NCBI GenBank assembly: GCA_903875575.1
Contig: CAIQWJ010000041.1
Span: forward strand, 18,873 to 82,872
Length of the DNA stretch: 64,000 bases
DNA from: an uncultured Acidobacteriia bacterium
GTDB taxonomy: Bacteria > Acidobacteriota > Terriglobia > Bryobacterales > Bryobacteraceae
Direction: 5' to 3'
The notes under the pieces are model-generated. The model saw only the letters and a program-made list of their open reading frames with translations. It did no database searches and was not told the origin of the DNA. The translations under genes were made by a program, and so were the position numbers. The first letter of the stretch is position 1. Each line of letters starts with the position of its first letter. Below are positions 61,261 to 64,000 of this stretch, piece by piece.

Positions 61261-63831
61261 TCAGCAATTTTTCACCGCCTCTTCGATCTGCTTTGCTATG
61301 GGGGTGGGGTCGTCGCCGGTCGGGTGGATCGCGGGGCCGAATACTACGCGTGCACGGCCTGGGGTGGGGAATTTCGCGTTGCGATTCAGGACTTTTTCGA
61401 GGCCAATCAGGCGCACCGGGATCACCGGTACTCCGAGGCGGGAGGCCAACATTCCCACACCGGGTTGGAAGCGGGCGATTTCGCCGGCATCAGTGCGCCT
61501 GCCTTCCGGGAAGATCAGGATTGAATAGCCTTCCGAGACGAGCGCGCCGGCATAGCGCATCGCTCCGCGCGTGCCGGATTCGCGTTGCGGCAGCGGGAAG
61601 ATGTTGAAGACCAGCGAGGCCAGGAAATAACTCAAGCTGTCGCGGAATCGCTCGCCTTTTGTGTGGCGCCCGGGGTGATAATGGGCGTCAAAGAATTCCT
61701 TCATCACCGCGGGTGCGAGCCGGTATCTCCATGCGACGGGAAGGGCTGCGAGGATGGCAGGTCCATCGAGATAGCTCTGGTGGTTCGCGGCAAATATTAC
61801 TGGTCCGCTCACCGCTTTCAGATTGTCCAGACCCCCGACGCTCAGCCACGCGAAGGCTCTTGTGAGAGGAATGATCAGGCCGGGTAATGCAAGGCGCCGG
61901 ATTGCACGCGCGGATGACGACCGGCTCCATTCGGGGAATTCGAAAGTTTCGTCGGCAGATGTGGTGACGGCTGGTTTGGCGCTGACGAGGTCGGCCACGG
62001 TTTTGGCGTTGGCGAAGCTGGTTTCGTCGATTGGTGCTCCGGTGCGGCGCTCGAGTTCCATGAGCAACTGGATGCGGTCGAGGGAACTGAGGCCGAGGCC
62101 ATCGAGTGAGGTGTCTGCGGTGACGGCGCGCCCACCCGCGAACCTGCGGATGACGTCTTCGACCGAGCCTTCAGAGGAGGGTTTGGCTGCCGTCTGACCT
62201 TTGCCTGCGACGAATGCGGCAACTTCACCGCGCTTGAGTTTGCTTGTGCCGGAAGTTCTGGGAAGCGCTGCGCCGTCGGGCCAGAGTGACCAGGCGCGGA
62301 CTCGCTGGTGGGATTCGAGGCTGTTGTTTGCGGCATCGACAATGGCCTCCGGATTGGCACCCGGTTCCAGCGCGAGTACGGCGTGAACGATTTCACGTGA
62401 GCCTTGTTTCTCCGCCACTACGGCTGATTCGCGCACGCCCTCGATGGCATTCAAGGCGCGTTCCGCGTCTTCCGGATAGACGTTCAGGCCATCGGGCGAG
62501 ACGATCATTTCCTTCTTGCGGCCGAGGATGCTGAGGCGGCCTTCAGCATCGAGCGCACCGATATCGCCGGTGTGGAGGAAGCCTTCGGCATCGCGCATGT
62601 CGGCGTTGTCCTGACCGAAGTAGCCGGGAGTGATGTTGTCGCCCTTGAGGAGCACTTCGCCATCTGCTGCGATGCGGATTTCCACACCGGAAATTGCCTT
62701 GCCAACCGAGCCTTTGCGGGTATTGAACGGATGATTGAGGGTGGCGACCGGGGCGGTTTCGGTGAGGCCGTAACCCTGGATCACGACATAGCCGAGTTTG
62801 CGCCAGAATTCCTCCAGTTCAGGATCGAGTGGTGCGGCACCTACTACGAAGCTCCAGAACTTCCAGCCGAGGAGGCGGTGTACCCGGCGATACTGCCACC
62901 AGTGCGCGTACCATTTACCCGAAGTGGCCGGTGCGGCGGCTTCGGGGACCATCTGGATGACGTACTCGCGGAGCAGTTCCAGCATTTGCGGGACGCAGAC
63001 CAGGACCGAGATACGGCGGCGGCGGATGAGGCTGGCGGCATCGCGCGGACTGGAGCCTGGCATGAAGAAGGTCTGGCCTCCGAGCATGGCAGGGATGAAG
63101 GCGGCCATGGACTGACCGAACATGTGGCTGAGCGGCAGGAGATTCAGGAAACGAATGGGCTGGAAGGGGCCCATGTAACGGCGGTACTTGTTGATACCGT
63201 GATCGATGGGCTTGAGGTTGGCGAGGATGTTGCGGTGCGTGAGAGTGACGCCTTTTGGCTCGCCGGTGGCGCCGGAGGTAAACAGGATCTCGGCGGTGTC
63301 GTCGAGTGGGGCCGGCTCAAAGGTTCGGGTAGAGCCAGAGGCGATGACGCCGCGCATGGACCAGACCGGGCAGGGAAGGGAATCGGGTGGAGTCAGCCCT
63401 TCGCCGATCAAAAGCGCACGCGCGGAGACGATGCCCGCGATGCGCTGAACCACTGTGGACGAGGAACGGAAGTCGATGGGGACGGCGATGACTCCTTCGA
63501 GAAGACAGCCCCAGAGGGCGACGATCCATTCCGGGCGGTTTTCGCACCAGAATATGACGCGTTCGCCGGGATGGATGCCGGAATCGCGCAGACGAGTGGC
63601 GAAGGCTGATGCTGCGGCAGCGGTGGCGGCGTATGTGAGGCGGATGGGGCCGACGTCGCCCTCATAGCGCAGGAATTCGCCGGAGGATTGGCTCCAGAGG
63701 GAGAAGAAGGCGGCCAGGGATGGAGGGTTGCCGATCACGATGGGGGCGGTGTCTCCACAATAACAACCTGGATCGGGTGTGAGTGGGCACACTTCGGGCT
63801 TGAGCCTGGTGGTCATAGTCTGGCTGGACAC
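61261..63831 (-). CDS. Acyl-CoA/ACP synthetase - carrier - acyltransferase fusion
   Basis: 856 residues (851 if ATG 63816 is used). Residues about 35-540: AMP-forming acyl activation domain (TSGATGEPKG 185-194, YGLTETAP 354-361, TGDIG 421-425, catalytic Lys near 531). About 555-620: phosphopantetheine carrier with Ser583 in GLSSLD. About 645-850: PlsC acyltransferase with NHQSYLD (His684, Asp689) and FPEGRRT (774-780). It could activate a fatty acid, hold it on the carrier and pass it to a glycerophosphate or other acceptor, joining the reactions of E. coli Aas in another order. It starts five bases after the partial gene upstream. Confidence 0.87.
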   Translation of the reverse strand: MSSQTMTTRLKPEVCPLTPDPGCYCGDTAPIVIGNPPSLAAFFSLWSQSSGEFLRYEGDVGPIRLTYAATAAAASAFATRLRDSGIHPGERVIFWCENRPEWIVALWGCLLEGVIAVPIDFRSSSTVVQRIAGIVSARALLIGEGLTPPDSLPCPVWSMRGVIASGSTRTFEPAPLDDTAEILFTSGATGEPKGVTLTHRNILANLKPIDHGINKYRRYMGPFQPIRFLNLLPLSHMFGQSMAAFIPAMLGGQTFFMPGSSPRDAASLIRRRRISVLVCVPQMLELLREYVIQMVPEAAAPATSGKWYAHWWQYRRVHRLLGWKFWSFVVGAAPLDPELEEFWRKLGYVVIQGYGLTETAPVATLNHPFNTRKGSVGKAISGVEIRIAADGEVLLKGDNITPGYFGQDNADMRDAEGFLHTGDIGALDAEGRLSILGRKKEMIVSPDGLNVYPEDAERALNAIEGVRESAVVAEKQGSREIVHAVLALEPGANPEAIVDAANNSLESHQRVRAWSLWPDGAALPRTSGTSKLKRGEVAAFVAGKGQTAAKPSSEGSVEDVIRRFAGGRAVTADTSLDGLGLSSLDRIQLLMELERRTGAPIDETSFANAKTVADLVSAKPAVTTSADETFEFPEWSRSSSARAIRRLALPGLIIPLTRAFAWLSVGGLDNLKAVSGPVIFAANHQSYLDGPAILAALPVAWRYRLAPAVMKEFFDAHYHPGRHTKGERFRDSLSYFLASLVFNIFPLPQRESGTRGAMRYAGALVSEGYSILIFPEGRRTDAGEIARFQPGVGMLASRLGVPVIPVRLIGLEKVLNRNAKFPTPGRARVVFGPAIHPTGDDPTPIAKQIEEAVKNC

Positions 63832-63835
63832 CGTT

Positions 63836-64000
63836 TTACGCTGCTGAGGCCACCCGGAGGCCGGAATTTGGTTTGATGGGGTCCTGATTTTCCCATGCGC
63901 CGGGGAATTGGATGCGTTCTTTTGCGCAAGCCACGATGCCGCGGGCGTCAGACAGCATGGTTTTGCGGTTGACTGCGGCCTTGACCTGCGAGGTTGAAAA
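63836..64000 (-). CDS. C-terminal 54 residues of an unidentified protein (cut by window edge)
   Basis: The frame is open from the right edge to TAA at 63836-63838. The visible part (RKTMLSDARGIVACAKERIQ and a Pro/Asn-rich end) is not recognised. It is read in the same direction as the acyl synthetase fusion, only five bases upstream, so it is the first known member of that operon. Confidence 0.55.
   Translation of the reverse strand, partial: FSTSQVKAAVNRKTMLSDARGIVACAKERIQFPGAWENQDPIKPNSGLRVASAA

Noticed and set aside
60914..61267. 117-codon minus-strand frame in the spacer after the foldase gene
   Set aside because: Composition is irregular, no signal or domain is seen, and it covers the palindromic repeats.
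1..64000. CRISPR arrays, tRNA or rRNA genes, insertion sequences and phage genes
   Set aside because: No regularly spaced repeats, cloverleaf sequences, transposase motifs or phage structural genes were seen on reading both strands; a tRNA scan could not be run.

Overview
The window is a GC-rich chromosomal segment that reads like an acidobacterium, most likely of the Solibacter/Bryobacter type. The evidence is indirect: a VWFA-domain protein of the acidobacterial type, SpoIVB-type S55 peptidase and carboxypeptidase-regulatory-domain proteins, PQQ-dependent dehydrogenases, Tat-exported oxidoreductases and sulfatases, and many multihaem cytochromes. There is no marker gene such as 16S rRNA, so this is an inference. 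I saw no IS element, prophage, CRISPR array, tRNA or rRNA.

Layout. 0-8.9 kb: iscS (cut by the left edge) and iscR, a PIN/RHH toxin-antitoxin pair, a STAS protein, a ZIP metal transporter, secreted proteins, an FAD amine oxidase, an FtsB-like protein, cutA and a HAD phosphatase. 9-11.7 kb: rpsO and pnp separated by a structured 255-base leader. 11.7-25.3 kb: PQQ dehydrogenase, a PhoR-like kinase with polyphosphate kinase, a VWA protein, a YCII protein, a membrane protein and two coupled sulfatases. 25.3-37.9 kb: the electron-transfer locus described below. 37.9-49.5 kb: an F420/NADP-type oxidoreductase, a haem/HhH protein, nagA, an acyl-CoA dehydrogenase coupled to a MeaB-methylmalonyl-CoA epimerase fusion, mtnP, a GT9-like transferase, a STAS protein, a Gfo/Idh oxidoreductase and secreted proteins. 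49.4-55.4 kb: a tightly coupled minus-strand run (YtxH, metallo-hydrolase, S55 peptidase, propeller protein, RluB-type pseudouridine synthase). 55.4-64 kb: a tiny zinc-ribbon protein, an MscS channel with a cyclic-nucleotide domain, STAS, hemL, Gfo/Idh, a SurA/PrsA-type foldase and a three-domain acyl synthetase-carrier-acyltransferase.

The most remarkable region is 25.37-37.74 kb, all on the minus strand. It encodes two outer-membrane porin-cytochrome modules. Module A has an OmcA/MtrC-like decahaem protein, a DmsE/MtrA-like decahaem protein, an MtrB/PioB-like barrel, a tetrahaem lipoprotein and a monohaem cytochrome. Module B has a second decahaem protein, a second barrel, a monohaem cytochrome, a NapC/NrfH-type tetrahaem membrane cytochrome, a small membrane protein and a second NapC paralogue about 73% identical to the first. 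Together they provide 44 predicted haem sites, enough for a path from the quinol pool across the periplasm and outer membrane to the cell surface. Both modules are preceded by sequences resembling sigma-54 promoters, and module B also has two identical 12-base direct repeats 21 bases apart at an enhancer-like distance. The likely role is extracellular electron transfer (metal or mineral reduction, or electron uptake); the direction cannot be told from sequence.

Starts were adjusted from the longest reading frames where a signal peptide, ribosome-binding site or ATGA coupling decided them. All functional calls rest on motif recognition by eye; no database search was run.
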